Assembly (NCBI RefSeq): GCF_050632385.1
Contig: NZ_CP192599.1
Span: 806,001 to 870,000 of the forward strand
Length of the DNA stretch: 64,000 nt
Reading direction: 5' to 3'
From: Humitalea sp050632385
GTDB lineage: Bacteria > Pseudomonadota > Alphaproteobacteria > Acetobacterales > Acetobacteraceae
The notes under the pieces are model-generated. The model did not search any database, had not been told where the DNA came from, and was given only the letters and a program-made list of their open reading frames with translations. Within the stretch, counting starts at the first letter, position 1, and each line of letters begins with the position of its first letter. A program made the position numbers and the translations under genes. Positions 1-8,933 of this stretch are shown piece after piece.

Positions 1-1
1 A

Positions 2-1093
2 ACCCAGGCGGTGGTGGACCTGCCCGCCACGCGCGGCACCGGCAATGTCACGCTGCGCCACCCCGGCGCGCCGCGGCTGTTGACCGAGGCCTTTGGCCCG
101 GGCCCGGAAGGGCTGCCGGACCTGTGGGAAGGCTGGCTTGGGGCCGGGTCGCTGTCGCTGGTGGCGCAGGTGACGGCCGGGCCGCAGGGCGTGGCGTCGG
201 AGCGGCTGGATCTTGTGGCCGGGGACCTGCGCGTGTCCGGCCAGGCGGCGCTGGCGCTGGATGGGCCGCGGCCGAAGTTGACTGGGCGGCTGGTCGCCGA
301 ACGCCTGCCGCTGCCGCCGATCGCCCCGCGCGCGACCGCGCCGCTGCCGCTGGCCTGGATGCGCGATTGGGACGCCGAACTCGCCCTGCGCGCCACCCGG
401 GTCGAAATCCCCGGCCTGCCGTTGCTGGAACAGGCGGTGATGTCATTGCGCCTGGCCGAAGGCGTCGCCGGGATCGAGATCGCGCAAGGCCGCGTCTCCG
501 GCGGCAGCGTGTCGGGCCAGGCGCGGATGGAGGCGGGCGACGTGCCAAGCCTGGCGCTGGAATTGCGCCTGGCCGGGGCGGCCATCGCCGGCCCGCTGTT
601 CGACCTGCCGCTGGATGTGACGGCGGGCCAGTTGGTCGCGGAAGCCACCCTGACGGCCGAGGGCAGCGCGCCCGCCGCCTTGCTCGCCACCCTGTCGGGA
701 ACGGTGCAGATGGCGGTCTCGGCCGGCGTGCTGGACGGGCTGGACGTGCCGGCCGTCGCCGCCGCCGCCGCCCTGGCCGATGAGGAGGAAGCAGCGATGG
801 GGCTGCGGCGCGGGTTGCTGACCGGGGCGACGACGATCGAACGGCTGGACGCGGCGATGAAGATCGAGGCCGGGCGCGGCAGCCTGACCGCCGCCAGGCT
901 GGTGGCCGAGGGCGGCGCGACCGCCACCGCCACGGGCAGCATCGACCTGTCGCGTGGATCGATCGACCTTCAGGTCGCGGTCCCGCCAGGGGAGGGGCCG
1001 GAGGTCGGCCTGCGCCTGTCCGGCGCCCTGGCGGCCCCCACGCGCGTGCCGGAAATCGCCGCCTGGACCCGTTGGCGGGCGGAACGGGACTAG
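2..1093 (+). CDS. AsmA-like protein, C-terminal part (5' end outside window)
   Basis: The reading frame is open from the first complete codon at position 2, so this is the C-terminal ~363 residues of a longer protein. The sequence is Ala/Leu/Gly-rich with alternating short hydrophobic stretches. It ends in the pattern seen at the C-terminus of AsmA/YhdP-type proteins, where repeats of 'G-I-D-L-x-x-G-x-I-D-L-x-V' precede 'L-R-L-S-G-A-L-A-A-P'. AsmA-family proteins are inner-membrane-anchored periplasmic beta-groove proteins linked to lipid transport and outer-membrane biogenesis. The N-terminal membrane anchor lies upstream of the window. The stop codon TAG at 1091-1093 is also the first three bases of a 14-bp inverted repeat. 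The family assignment rests on composition and the C-terminal pattern only. Confidence 0.6.
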   Translation, partial: TQAVVDLPATRGTGNVTLRHPGAPRLLTEAFGPGPEGLPDLWEGWLGAGSLSLVAQVTAGPQGVASERLDLVAGDLRVSGQAALALDGPRPKLTGRLVAERLPLPPIAPRATAPLPLAWMRDWDAELALRATRVEIPGLPLLEQAVMSLRLAEGVAGIEIAQGRVSGGSVSGQARMEAGDVPSLALELRLAGAAIAGPLFDLPLDVTAGQLVAEATLTAEGSAPAALLATLSGTVQMAVSAGVLDGLDVPAVAAAAALADEEEAAMGLRRGLLTGATTIERLDAAMKIEAGRGSLTAARLVAEGGATATATGSIDLSRGSIDLQVAVPPGEGPEVGLRLSGALAAPTRVPEIAAWTRWRAERD

Positions 1094-1196
1094 ACCGCGA
1101 TGCGTTCGCATTCGCTCACGCATCGCGGTCTAGCTTGTTGTTTTGTCGTGTGATTCAGCCCTGCGGCGCATTCGCGCCTACGGCCATCACGCTCTA
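1091..1196. repeat. REP/BIME-like palindromic element between convergent genes
   Basis: A perfect 14-bp inverted repeat (arms 1091-1104 and 1119-1132, 14-nt spacer) is followed by the AT-rich core TTGTTTTGTCGTGTGATT (1137-1154). A further GC-rich segment ends in CGCTCTA at 1196. Composite elements with a terminal palindrome, a TTGTTTTGTCG-like core and a terminal CTCTA are something I associate with alphaproteobacterial dispersed repeats; this is recollection, not a search. The left end supplies the TAG of the AsmA-like gene and the right end supplies the TAG (CTA on the plus strand) of the minus-strand gene. The palindrome may also serve as a bidirectional terminator. Confidence 0.5.
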
Positions 1197-1415
1197 AGGA
1201 CGGCCTTCGCGCAGCGCCATCACCCGCAGCGCCGATGTCAGCGGCACGCCGGTTTCCGCCCGCGCCGCATCGACCCCGGCGACCAGCGCCTGCAGGCTCA
1301 TGTCCCGCGCCGCCGCGATCCGTTGCAAGGCGCCCCAGAAATCCGGCTCAAGGGCGACCGAGGTGCGATGCCCCGACAGGCTCAGGCTGCGTTTTTCCAG
1401 ATGCTTGCCGGTCAG
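1194..1415 (-). CDS. Ribbon-helix-helix domain protein (73 aa), apparent CTG start
   Basis: A small predicted DNA-binding protein. The segment 'KRSLSLSGHRTSVALEPDFW' followed by a two-helix stretch (ALQRIAAARDMSLQALVAGVD) matches the alphaproteobacterial RHH_4 family: an N-terminal beta strand for DNA contact, then two helices. Homologues of this family begin just before 'KRSxxLxGHRTS'. No ATG, GTG or TTG lies in frame at that point; the only suitably placed codon is CTG at 1415-1413, overlapping the TGA of the upstream VOC gene (CTGA). The next ATG is internal and would delete half of the fold. The gene is last in the overlapping fumarase cluster. Its stop codon lies in the repeat element at 1091-1196, so the C-terminus may have been altered by that insertion. 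Confidence 0.6.
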   Translation of the reverse strand: MTGKHLEKRSLSLSGHRTSVALEPDFWGALQRIAAARDMSLQALVAGVDAARAETGVPLTSALRVMALREGRP

Positions 1416-1822
1416 CGCGCGGCGTCCTCGCCATAGGTCGAGACTTCGATCAGATTGCCGTCCGGGTCGCGGCAGTAGCAGGAGGTGATGGTGCCGAGCG
1501 CGCCCGCCTTCGGCACCGGCCCCAGGATCATCTCGACCCCGACGGCGCGGAAATGCGACACGATCTGGTCGGCGCCGATGGTGACGATGAAGCACAGATC
1601 CTGGCTGCCGGGGATCGGGGCGGTGCCGGTGAACCAGGCCTCGGGGCTGGCGGTCACGGGACGCAGGTTGATCTTCTGGCCGCCAAAACGCAGCGACAGC
1701 CGGTCGTGCGGGCCAAACACCTCACGCTCCATGCCCAGCACGCGTTCGTACCAATTGGCCGACATTTCGACGTCGCGGCAGGTGATGACGAGGTGGTCCA
1801 GGCGATCGACGGAAAAGCGCAT
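1412..1822 (-). CDS. VOC family (glyoxalase/bleomycin-resistance fold) protein
   Basis: A 136-aa single-domain vicinal-oxygen-chelate protein. It opens with 'RLDHLVITCRDVEMSANWYE' (His10 in the usual first metal-ligand place) and ends with 'CRDPDGNLIEVSTYG' (Glu126 as last ligand), the two signature ends of the beta-alpha-beta-beta-beta module. Proteins of this type act as dimeric metal-dependent lyases, isomerases or dioxygenases, or as binding proteins; the substrate cannot be read from the sequence. The ATG at 1822-1820 overlaps the TGA of the upstream RidA gene by one base. This start is chosen over an upstream in-frame codon because it places His10 correctly. Confidence 0.85.
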   Translation of the reverse strand: MRFSVDRLDHLVITCRDVEMSANWYERVLGMEREVFGPHDRLSLRFGGQKINLRPVTASPEAWFTGTAPIPGSQDLCFIVTIGADQIVSHFRAVGVEMILGPVPKAGALGTITSCYCRDPDGNLIEVSTYGEDAAR

Positions 1823-2217
1823 CAGGCGGTGTCCTTTTGGGGAAGCCGGGCGGTGACCTCGATCTCGATGCGCATGGCGTCGGACATCAGGCCGGCGTGG
1901 ATGAGGGTGGAGGCGGGGCGCGCGGTGCCGAGGCGGGCGCGGATCACCGGCCAGCACGGCTGCCAGTCGGCGCGGTCGGGCACGATGAACAGCACGCGCA
2001 CCACGTCATCCAGCGTGCAGCCGGCTTCGTGCAGGGCGGCGGCGATATTGTCGAAGCATTGTTCGGCCTGGGCCACGACGCCATCGGCGATGCTCATGGT
2101 CGCATAGTCGTAGCCAGTGGTGCCGGAGACCCAGACATAGTCGCCATCCACCACGGCGCGGGAATAGCCGATCTCATCCTCGAACCGGGAGCCGGAGGAG
2201 ATGCGGCGGCGGGTCAC
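1822..2217 (-). CDS. RidA/YjgF/UK114 family enamine/imine deaminase-like protein
   Basis: 131 aa, close to the usual length of about 130. The chain shows the family layout: 'EDEIGYSRAVVDGDYVWVSGTTGYD' near the N-terminus, the central 'AEQCFDNIAAALHEAGCTLDDVVRV', and the C-terminal 'RIEIEVTARLP' strand in which the family keeps its substrate-binding arginine. RidA proteins are cytosolic trimers that hydrolyse reactive enamines/imines released by PLP enzymes; some subfamilies lack this activity. The start is GTG (2217-2215), overlapping the stop of the 77-aa gene (GTGA), and the end overlaps the VOC gene, so translation is probably coupled. Sharing an operon with a fumarase is unusual; the subfamily is not determined. 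Confidence 0.88.
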   Translation of the reverse strand: MTRRRISSGSRFEDEIGYSRAVVDGDYVWVSGTTGYDYATMSIADGVVAQAEQCFDNIAAALHEAGCTLDDVVRVLFIVPDRADWQPCWPVIRARLGTARPASTLIHAGLMSDAMRIEIEVTARLPQKDTA

Positions 2218-2443
2218 GTCCGCAAGCCCGCCAGGACCAGCAGCCCGGACTTGGACATGTTGGACGGCGCGTGGAACCAGGTGATGCCGGTGATCATCAA
2301 ATCCAGTTCGATCTGCCCGGCATCCCGCTTCAGCCGCACCCGCAGGCGGTGGCCGATGGCGGGGATGCCATCCAGTTCGACCAGTTCGGTGACCAGCGTC
2401 CCCGCCTCACCCGGCGCCAGGGCGACGTCGAAGCGGAAGCCGG

Positions 2444-2447
<4 letters not shown>
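2214..2447 (-). CDS. Conserved-looking hypothetical protein, 77 aa
   Basis: I do not recognise this family. The protein begins at a GTG (2447-2445) that overlaps the fumarase stop (GTGA) and ends overlapping the GTG of the RidA gene. Such a placement, with no spare bases on either side, argues for a real, translationally coupled gene. The sequence reads like a small soluble beta-rich domain ('GTLVTELVELDGIPAIGHRL', 'DAGQIELDLMITGITW'), without membrane segments, signal peptide or Cys clusters. No function is proposed. Confidence 0.6.
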
Positions 2448-4111
<1,664 letters not shown>

Positions 4112-4168
4112 GGCGGCGGCTTCCCTAGGCGGATGGCGTCCTGCACTTAGCGCGGGGATGCGCCGTGG

Positions 4169-4924
4169 TCACGCCCGGCTCAACGTCGCCTCGAATACAA
4201 CGGCATCGGCGCGGAACACCCCGTCCGACCAATAGGCCACCACCCCATCCCGGTCGCGTAGGGCGCGGCGCAGGCAGCCGACCGGGGCGCCGGGGGCGAC
4301 GCCCAGGTGGCGCGCCGCATCGGCGTCGGCGGAGCCCAGGCGAAAGGACTGCCGCATCTCCGGCAATTCGGCGCCGCCGAGTTCTTCCAGCAGGGGCAGC
4401 GCCATCTCCGCCTCGAACCGCGTCGGGGCGCGGTCGAACCAGCGGCGGTCGATGCACATGTCCACCAGCGCATAGGGTTGGCCCGACAGGCGGTGGTGCA
4501 CCCGGCGCATGTGGCGGTAGCGCGCGGCGGCCAGGCCCTCGGTCGGCAACAGGGGCGGCGGGGCGTCATCCGCCATCAGCATATGCGGCAGGTTCCCCGC
4601 GATCGCGCCGGCCAGGGCTGGCCAGCCCAGGTCCAGCGCCAGCGGCGGGGCCGGGGTGGTGACCCGCGGCGAGACGTAGCTGCCGCTGCCCTGCCGTGAC
4701 GCGACCAGGCCTTCCTGTACCAGCACGCGCAGGGCCTGGCGGATGGTGGCGGGGGCGACGGTAAAGGCCTCGGCCAGGGCGGCGATGGTCGGCAGGCGTC
4801 CGCCCGGCGGATGGTGCCCGGCGGCGATGCGGGCGCGCAGCACCGCCGCGACACGGCGATAGAGCAAGCCGGGGTCGGATGCCGCCAAGGCACCATTGCC
4901 ACCCATGTCAGCGCTGCCTTGCAC
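4169..4924 (-). CDS. GntR family transcriptional regulator with UTRA ligand domain (HutC subfamily)
   Basis: 251 aa. Residues ~18-87 form the winged helix of GntR regulators ('LLYRRVAAVLRARIAAG', 'GGRLPTIAALAEAF', 'ATIRQALRVLVQEGLV', 'RQGSGSYV'). Residues ~95-250 form the UTRA effector-binding domain, with the typical ending 'APVGCLRRALRDRDG...YWSDGVFRAD'. HutC-type regulators are usually repressors relieved by a small catabolic ligand. The gene is divergent from the DUF3604-Bug pair. A perfect 19-bp palindrome at 4946-4964, 22 bp from the start codon, is the obvious candidate operator. An alternative start at Met7 is possible. The ligand is unknown. Confidence 0.9.
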   Translation of the reverse strand: MQGSADMGGNGALAASDPGLLYRRVAAVLRARIAAGHHPPGGRLPTIAALAEAFTVAPATIRQALRVLVQEGLVASRQGSGSYVSPRVTTPAPPLALDLGWPALAGAIAGNLPHMLMADDAPPPLLPTEGLAAARYRHMRRVHHRLSGQPYALVDMCIDRRWFDRAPTRFEAEMALPLLEELGGAELPEMRQSFRLGSADADAARHLGVAPGAPVGCLRRALRDRDGVVAYWSDGVFRADAVVFEATLSRA

Positions 4925-4945
4925 CCGATGCTCCCGAAACAGGCA

Positions 4946-4964
4946 GTGACCGTAGCACGGTCAC
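4946..4964. promoter_or_regulatory. Perfect 19-bp palindrome, candidate GntR operator
   Basis: GTGACCGT-AGC-ACGGTCAC: 8-bp arms with a 3-bp centre, alone in the 96-bp divergent gap between the GntR/UTRA gene (start 4924) and the DUF3604 gene (start 5021). GT...AC ends are common in GntR-family sites. Its position would allow control of both directions. That this protein binds here is inferred. Confidence 0.6.
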
Positions 4965-5020
4965 GCTTTGGGCGAGAAAATGGTTTGCCGCATGACCAGC
5001 AAACTTCTTAGCCTTCGCCC

Positions 5021-7327
5021 ATGACAACGACACCTCCGCTGCACCTGTCCATCCCCAATGCCCATCCGGGCCATACCGCCCACTTCACCGACTACCGCGC
5101 CGCCGAGATCGGCAGTGTGGCGCTGCTCGACGAAGGTGACGTGGTGGCGGGGTCCTATGCGTCCTTCACCCTGGTCTTCACGGCTGGGCGATTCGGCATG
5201 GACGATACCGGATCGATCCGGATCTGCACGCGCCAGGTCAGCGATGTGGCGCGGCCGCAGTTCACCAACCCCAAGGCGGCGAATTACGTCTCGGCCGAGG
5301 CGTCCAATGGCGCGCTGCTGTCGCTGGCCTTCGACCCGAAGCTGGCCATGCGGCCCTGGTCGCGGACCATCACGGTCACCGTCGTGCGTGGATTCTTGTC
5401 GCCCGGGGATACGCTGACGGTTCGCCTCGGCGACCGGCGCGGCGGATCGCCGGGCCTGCGGATGCAGACATACTGCGAGGACCCCTTCCGCTTCCTGGTG
5501 CTGGCTGACGTCTTCGCCGCCTGCAACTGGGCGCTGCTGCCCGGGCAGCCAGCGGTGAAGGTCGTGCCGGGGCCGCCGGTCACGCACCGGGCGATCCTGC
5601 CGACCCTGCGGCGCACGGGCGATGTGTTCTCGCTGCTGCTGCGGGCGGATGATGCCTGGGGCAATCCGTCGGCGGGCCTGTCCGGTATGGTCCGGCTGCG
5701 GTCCAGCGCGCCGGTCGCTGGCCTGCCGGACTCCTTCGACTGGCCGGCGGGCGCCCGCGCCCATCGGATCGAGGGGCTGACCACCGCCGCGACCGAGGCG
5801 CTGCGAATCGACTGGCTCGATGCAGCGGGGCAGGTGCTCGTCACCTCCAACCCGCTGCGCGTGGCGCCGACGGAGCTGCTGCCCTTCTGGGCCGATCTGC
5901 ACGGGCAATCCGGCGAATCCGTCGGCAGCGGCAATATCGTGCAACTGGCGAGTTATGCCCGCGACCTCGCCGGCGTCGACGCGATCTGCCATCAGGCCAA
6001 TGACTTCCAGGTGACGGCGGCGGCCTGGGCGCATTTCAACGAGGTCTTTGCCGATTTCGACGAACCGGGCCGCTTCGTCTTCCTGCCGGGCTACGAATGG
6101 TCGGGGAACACCGCCCTCGGCGGTGACCGCAACGTGATTTTTCCGGATGAAGGCCGCACGATCCGCCGGTCCTGCCACGCGCTGGTGGAAGACTTGTCCG
6201 ATGCCGCGACCGACGCGCTCGATGCGCGCGAATTGCACAGCGCGCTGCGGGCGGAAGGGCTGCCTGTCCTCTGCGTGCCGCATGTCGGCGGGCGCTACGC
6301 GAACCTGTTCTTCGCCCATGACCGGGCGCTGGAACGCGCGGTCGAGGTGCATAGCGACTGGGGCACCTTCGACTGGTTGCTTGAGGATGCTTTTGCAGTC
6401 GGCGCACGGGTCGGCATCGTGGCCAATTCCGATGGGCACAAGGGGCGCCAGGGGGCGTCGCATCCCGGTGGGTCGCAGTTCGGCTCCTACGGTGGGCTGA
6501 CCTGTCTGCTGGCGCAAAAGCTCGATCGCGCGGGGATTTTCGATGCGCTGATGCGGCGGCACCATTTTGCCACGACCAATGGCACGCGCGTGTTCGTCGA
6601 TACGCGGGTGGCGCTGGCGACCGAGGCCGCGGCGCATATCGACGATCCCGCCCTGGGCGGTGCGGCAACGGGCCGCACGCGTAACGCGATGATGGGCGAT
6701 ATCCTCGCCGATGTGGTCGATGCGGAGGCGGTGTTCAGCCTCGACATCCAATCGGCTTCGCCCATTGAACGCGTCATCCTGATGAACCGCACCGAGGCTC
6801 TGGAAGTCTGGCGCCCGGCCTGCCCCCCTGGCGCGCGCCGCATCCGGGTGATGTGGGAGGGCAGCGAGTACCGCGGCCGTGGGCGCGAGACGTTCTGGGA
6901 CGGCTCGGTCTCCCTGACCGGCAATGGCTGGTCGGGCGTGCGGGCGATCAACCGCTGGAACATCGACCACCAATTCGCAGCGACTCCGGACCGGCTGGAT
7001 TTCCACGGCGTCACCACCGGCGGCGCCCAGGGGTTCGAGGCGATCCTGGACGATGCCGCGACCGGCACGCTGGAGATCGCCACCAACCTCGTCACCGCCA
7101 GCATCCCCGTGGCCGATATCGGCGCCGAGGATGTGGTGTTCGAGGCAGGGGGCCTCGGCCGGCGCCTGCGGGTGTTCCGGCTACCGGATGTGAACCCGAA
7201 CACCGCGCTGCGCCTGACGCGGACCGTCGCGCTGCGGCCCGATGCCGATAACGCGCTGTTCCTGCGCGCGGTGTTCGAGGACGGCTGCGTGGCCTGGTCC
7301 AGCCCGATCTACCTGATCCCCCGCTGA
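5021..7327 (+). CDS. DUF3604 domain protein (PHP-like metallohydrolase fold)
   Basis: 768 aa, no signal peptide. An N-terminal ~280-residue beta-rich region precedes the DUF3604 core, which starts at 'FWADLHGQSGES' near residue 290. The core carries likely metal-site motifs: DLHGQ, 'CHQANDF', 'LPGYEWSGN' followed by 'GGDRNV', 'CVPHVGGRYA', 'VEVHSDWG', and 'VANSDGHKGR' (Asp471, His473). These resemble PHP-type amidohydrolase metal ligands, so a hydrolase is plausible, but no substrate is established for the family. The ATG at 5021 has no clear Shine-Dalgarno. The Bug-type receptor follows after 10 bp, suggesting that the pair handles one imported compound under the divergent GntR regulator. 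Confidence 0.85.
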   Translation: MTTTPPLHLSIPNAHPGHTAHFTDYRAAEIGSVALLDEGDVVAGSYASFTLVFTAGRFGMDDTGSIRICTRQVSDVARPQFTNPKAANYVSAEASNGALLSLAFDPKLAMRPWSRTITVTVVRGFLSPGDTLTVRLGDRRGGSPGLRMQTYCEDPFRFLVLADVFAACNWALLPGQPAVKVVPGPPVTHRAILPTLRRTGDVFSLLLRADDAWGNPSAGLSGMVRLRSSAPVAGLPDSFDWPAGARAHRIEGLTTAATEALRIDWLDAAGQVLVTSNPLRVAPTELLPFWADLHGQSGESVGSGNIVQLASYARDLAGVDAICHQANDFQVTAAAWAHFNEVFADFDEPGRFVFLPGYEWSGNTALGGDRNVIFPDEGRTIRRSCHALVEDLSDAATDALDARELHSALRAEGLPVLCVPHVGGRYANLFFAHDRALERAVEVHSDWGTFDWLLEDAFAVGARVGIVANSDGHKGRQGASHPGGSQFGSYGGLTCLLAQKLDRAGIFDALMRRHHFATTNGTRVFVDTRVALATEAAAHIDDPALGGAATGRTRNAMMGDILADVVDAEAVFSLDIQSASPIERVILMNRTEALEVWRPACPPGARRIRVMWEGSEYRGRGRETFWDGSVSLTGNGWSGVRAINRWNIDHQFAATPDRLDFHGVTTGGAQGFEAILDDAATGTLEIATNLVTASIPVADIGAEDVVFEAGGLGRRLRVFRLPDVNPNTALRLTRTVALRPDADNALFLRAVFEDGCVAWSSPIYLIPR

Positions 7328-7337
7328 GGAGAGCCCC

Positions 7338-8306
7338 ATGCACCGACGCCACCTGCTCGCACTGCCGGCGCTGATCCCCGCTCTGGCCCATGCCCAGACA
7401 GCGGCATGGCCCAACCGCACCGTCACGATGGTCGCGCCGCTCGCGGCCGGCTCCTCGGTCGACATCATGGCGCGGCTGGTCGCCGAACAATGGGCGACGC
7501 GCCTGCCTGGCCAGGTCGTCGTGGAAAACCGCCCGGCCGCCAATGGCACGCTGGCGATGGAACAAGTCTCTCGCTCCGCGCCGGATGGCTATACGGCCGT
7601 GCTGATCGGCCAGACCGGGGTGGCGTTCAACCCGCATATCTATCCGGCGCTGCGCTACGATCCGCTGAAGGATTTCACCTATGTCTCGACCCTGGCCGGG
7701 GTGTCGAACGCGTTGGTGGTTCGCGCCGCCAGCCCGTTCCACAGCGTGGCCGATATCCTCGCGGCCGCGCGGGCGGCACCGGGGCGGCTGACCTATTCCT
7801 CCGGCGGGGTGGGGACGACGCATCACGTGTCATCGGCGATGCTGGCGCAGATGACGGGGGTGGAATTCACCCATGTGCCCTATCGCGGCGCGCCGCAGGG
7901 CATCCTGGCGGTCACCACGGGTGAGGTGGATTTCGCCTACTACAATATCTCGACCATCCTGGGCGGGGTGCGGGGCGGGACCTTGCGGGCGCTGGCCGTG
8001 ACCTCACCCACCGCATCGGCCTTCCTGCCGGGGGTGCCGACGATGGTGGAGGCCGGGGTGCCTGGCTACCAGATGCAGACCTGGTTCGGGGTCGCGACCG
8101 TGGCCGGCACGCCGGCACCGATCATCGACCGGATGTGGGAGGTGACGCGGGGGATGCTGGCGGATGAGGCGGTGCGGCGCCGGCTGACCGAGTTGGGCTT
8201 CGAACTGGTCGAACCGGTGCCGCCCGAGGGGATGCCTGCACTGGTGCAGGCTGAGCACGCCAAATGGGGTCCGATCCTGCGCGCCGCCGGCGCGCGGGTG
8301 GAGTAG
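7338..8306 (+). CDS. Bug family solute-binding protein (tripartite tricarboxylate transporter receptor)
   Basis: 322 aa, the family's standard length. A signal peptide (MHRRHLLALPALIPALAHA) is followed by the Bug/TctC hallmarks 'WPNRTVTMVAPLAAGSSVDIMARLVAEQ', 'VVENRPAANGTLAMEQVSRS' and 'VPYRGAPQGILAVTTGEVDF'. Bug proteins are periplasmic Venus-flytrap receptors for small carboxylates or related molecules; they often occur as orphans without TctA/TctB, and no TctAB genes are adjacent here. GGAG (7329-7332) precedes the ATG. Co-transcription with the DUF3604 gene (10-bp gap) suggests a shared substrate, not identifiable from sequence. Confidence 0.92.
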   Translation: MHRRHLLALPALIPALAHAQTAAWPNRTVTMVAPLAAGSSVDIMARLVAEQWATRLPGQVVVENRPAANGTLAMEQVSRSAPDGYTAVLIGQTGVAFNPHIYPALRYDPLKDFTYVSTLAGVSNALVVRAASPFHSVADILAAARAAPGRLTYSSGGVGTTHHVSSAMLAQMTGVEFTHVPYRGAPQGILAVTTGEVDFAYYNISTILGGVRGGTLRALAVTSPTASAFLPGVPTMVEAGVPGYQMQTWFGVATVAGTPAPIIDRMWEVTRGMLADEAVRRRLTELGFELVEPVPPEGMPALVQAEHAKWGPILRAAGARVE

Positions 8307-8327
8307 GTGGTCCGGCCGGGGCTGGTG

Positions 8328-8837
8328 TCAGTCCCTGGCCGGCTTGCGGCGAAACGCGTCAAGCTGGACGACCTGCGGCTTGCTGTCCGCCTCAGGGGTC
8401 TCGACGGGCGCGGCGGCTTCGGGCTGGGCATCGGCATCCGCCCGCCCGGCCGCTTCGTCGCCGCCAAAACGCAGTCCGATCCGCACGCAGGGATCCCAGA
8501 AGGCCGTCACGGCGGCGAAGGGCACCACCAGGGTGGAGGGCACCTGGCCGAAGGACAGTCCGACGGAGAAAAGCTTGGCCGTGCGATCGACCTTCAGGTC
8601 CCAGAACTGGTGCTGCAGGACGATCGTCATCTCCTCCGGATAGCGGGCGCGGAGGTGGCCGGGAATGTTCACGCTGGGATGGGTCGTGCGGAAGGTAACG
8701 TAGAAATGGTGTTCACCCGGAAGGCCATGCTTGGCGCCGTATTCAAGCGCCCGGATCATGACTTCCCGGCTCGCCTCTTCGGTCCAAACATCATAGGGTA
8801 GCAGGCTTTCGGCCTGCTGGATGTTCTCTCCATTCAT
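8328..8837 (-). CDS. sspB: SspB, ClpXP adaptor for SsrA-tagged proteins (alpha type)
   Basis: 169 aa. The folded N-terminal two-thirds ('LPYDVWTEEASREVMIRALE', 'HHFYVTFRTTHPSVNIPGHL', 'EEMTIVLQHQFWDLKVD', 'FSVGLSFGQVPSTLVVPFAAV') matches the SspB-alpha family of alphaproteobacteria. An acidic/Ala-rich linker and a short basic tail (VVQLDAFRRKPARD) follow, where SspB proteins carry the ClpX-docking peptide. SspB binds the ssrA degradation tag and tethers the substrate to ClpXP. AGGAAC lies 7 nt before the ATG. Immediately upstream on the same strand is the tmRNA gene that makes those tags, so adaptor and tag source are neighbours. A glycine-rich 'GLRFGGDE' joins the core to the linker. Confidence 0.92.
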   Translation of the reverse strand: MNGENIQQAESLLPYDVWTEEASREVMIRALEYGAKHGLPGEHHFYVTFRTTHPSVNIPGHLRARYPEEMTIVLQHQFWDLKVDRTAKLFSVGLSFGQVPSTLVVPFAAVTAFWDPCVRIGLRFGGDEAAGRADADAQPEAAAPVETPEADSKPQVVQLDAFRRKPARD

Positions 8838-8933
8838 GTGACCGTTCCTGTTTACGTGCTTGTCTACGGTAAGCGTGTTCGGCGAAATTCAGCACTTCGA
8901 AACCCAGCCCGTCCCGATGGTGCGGGGGCGGTC

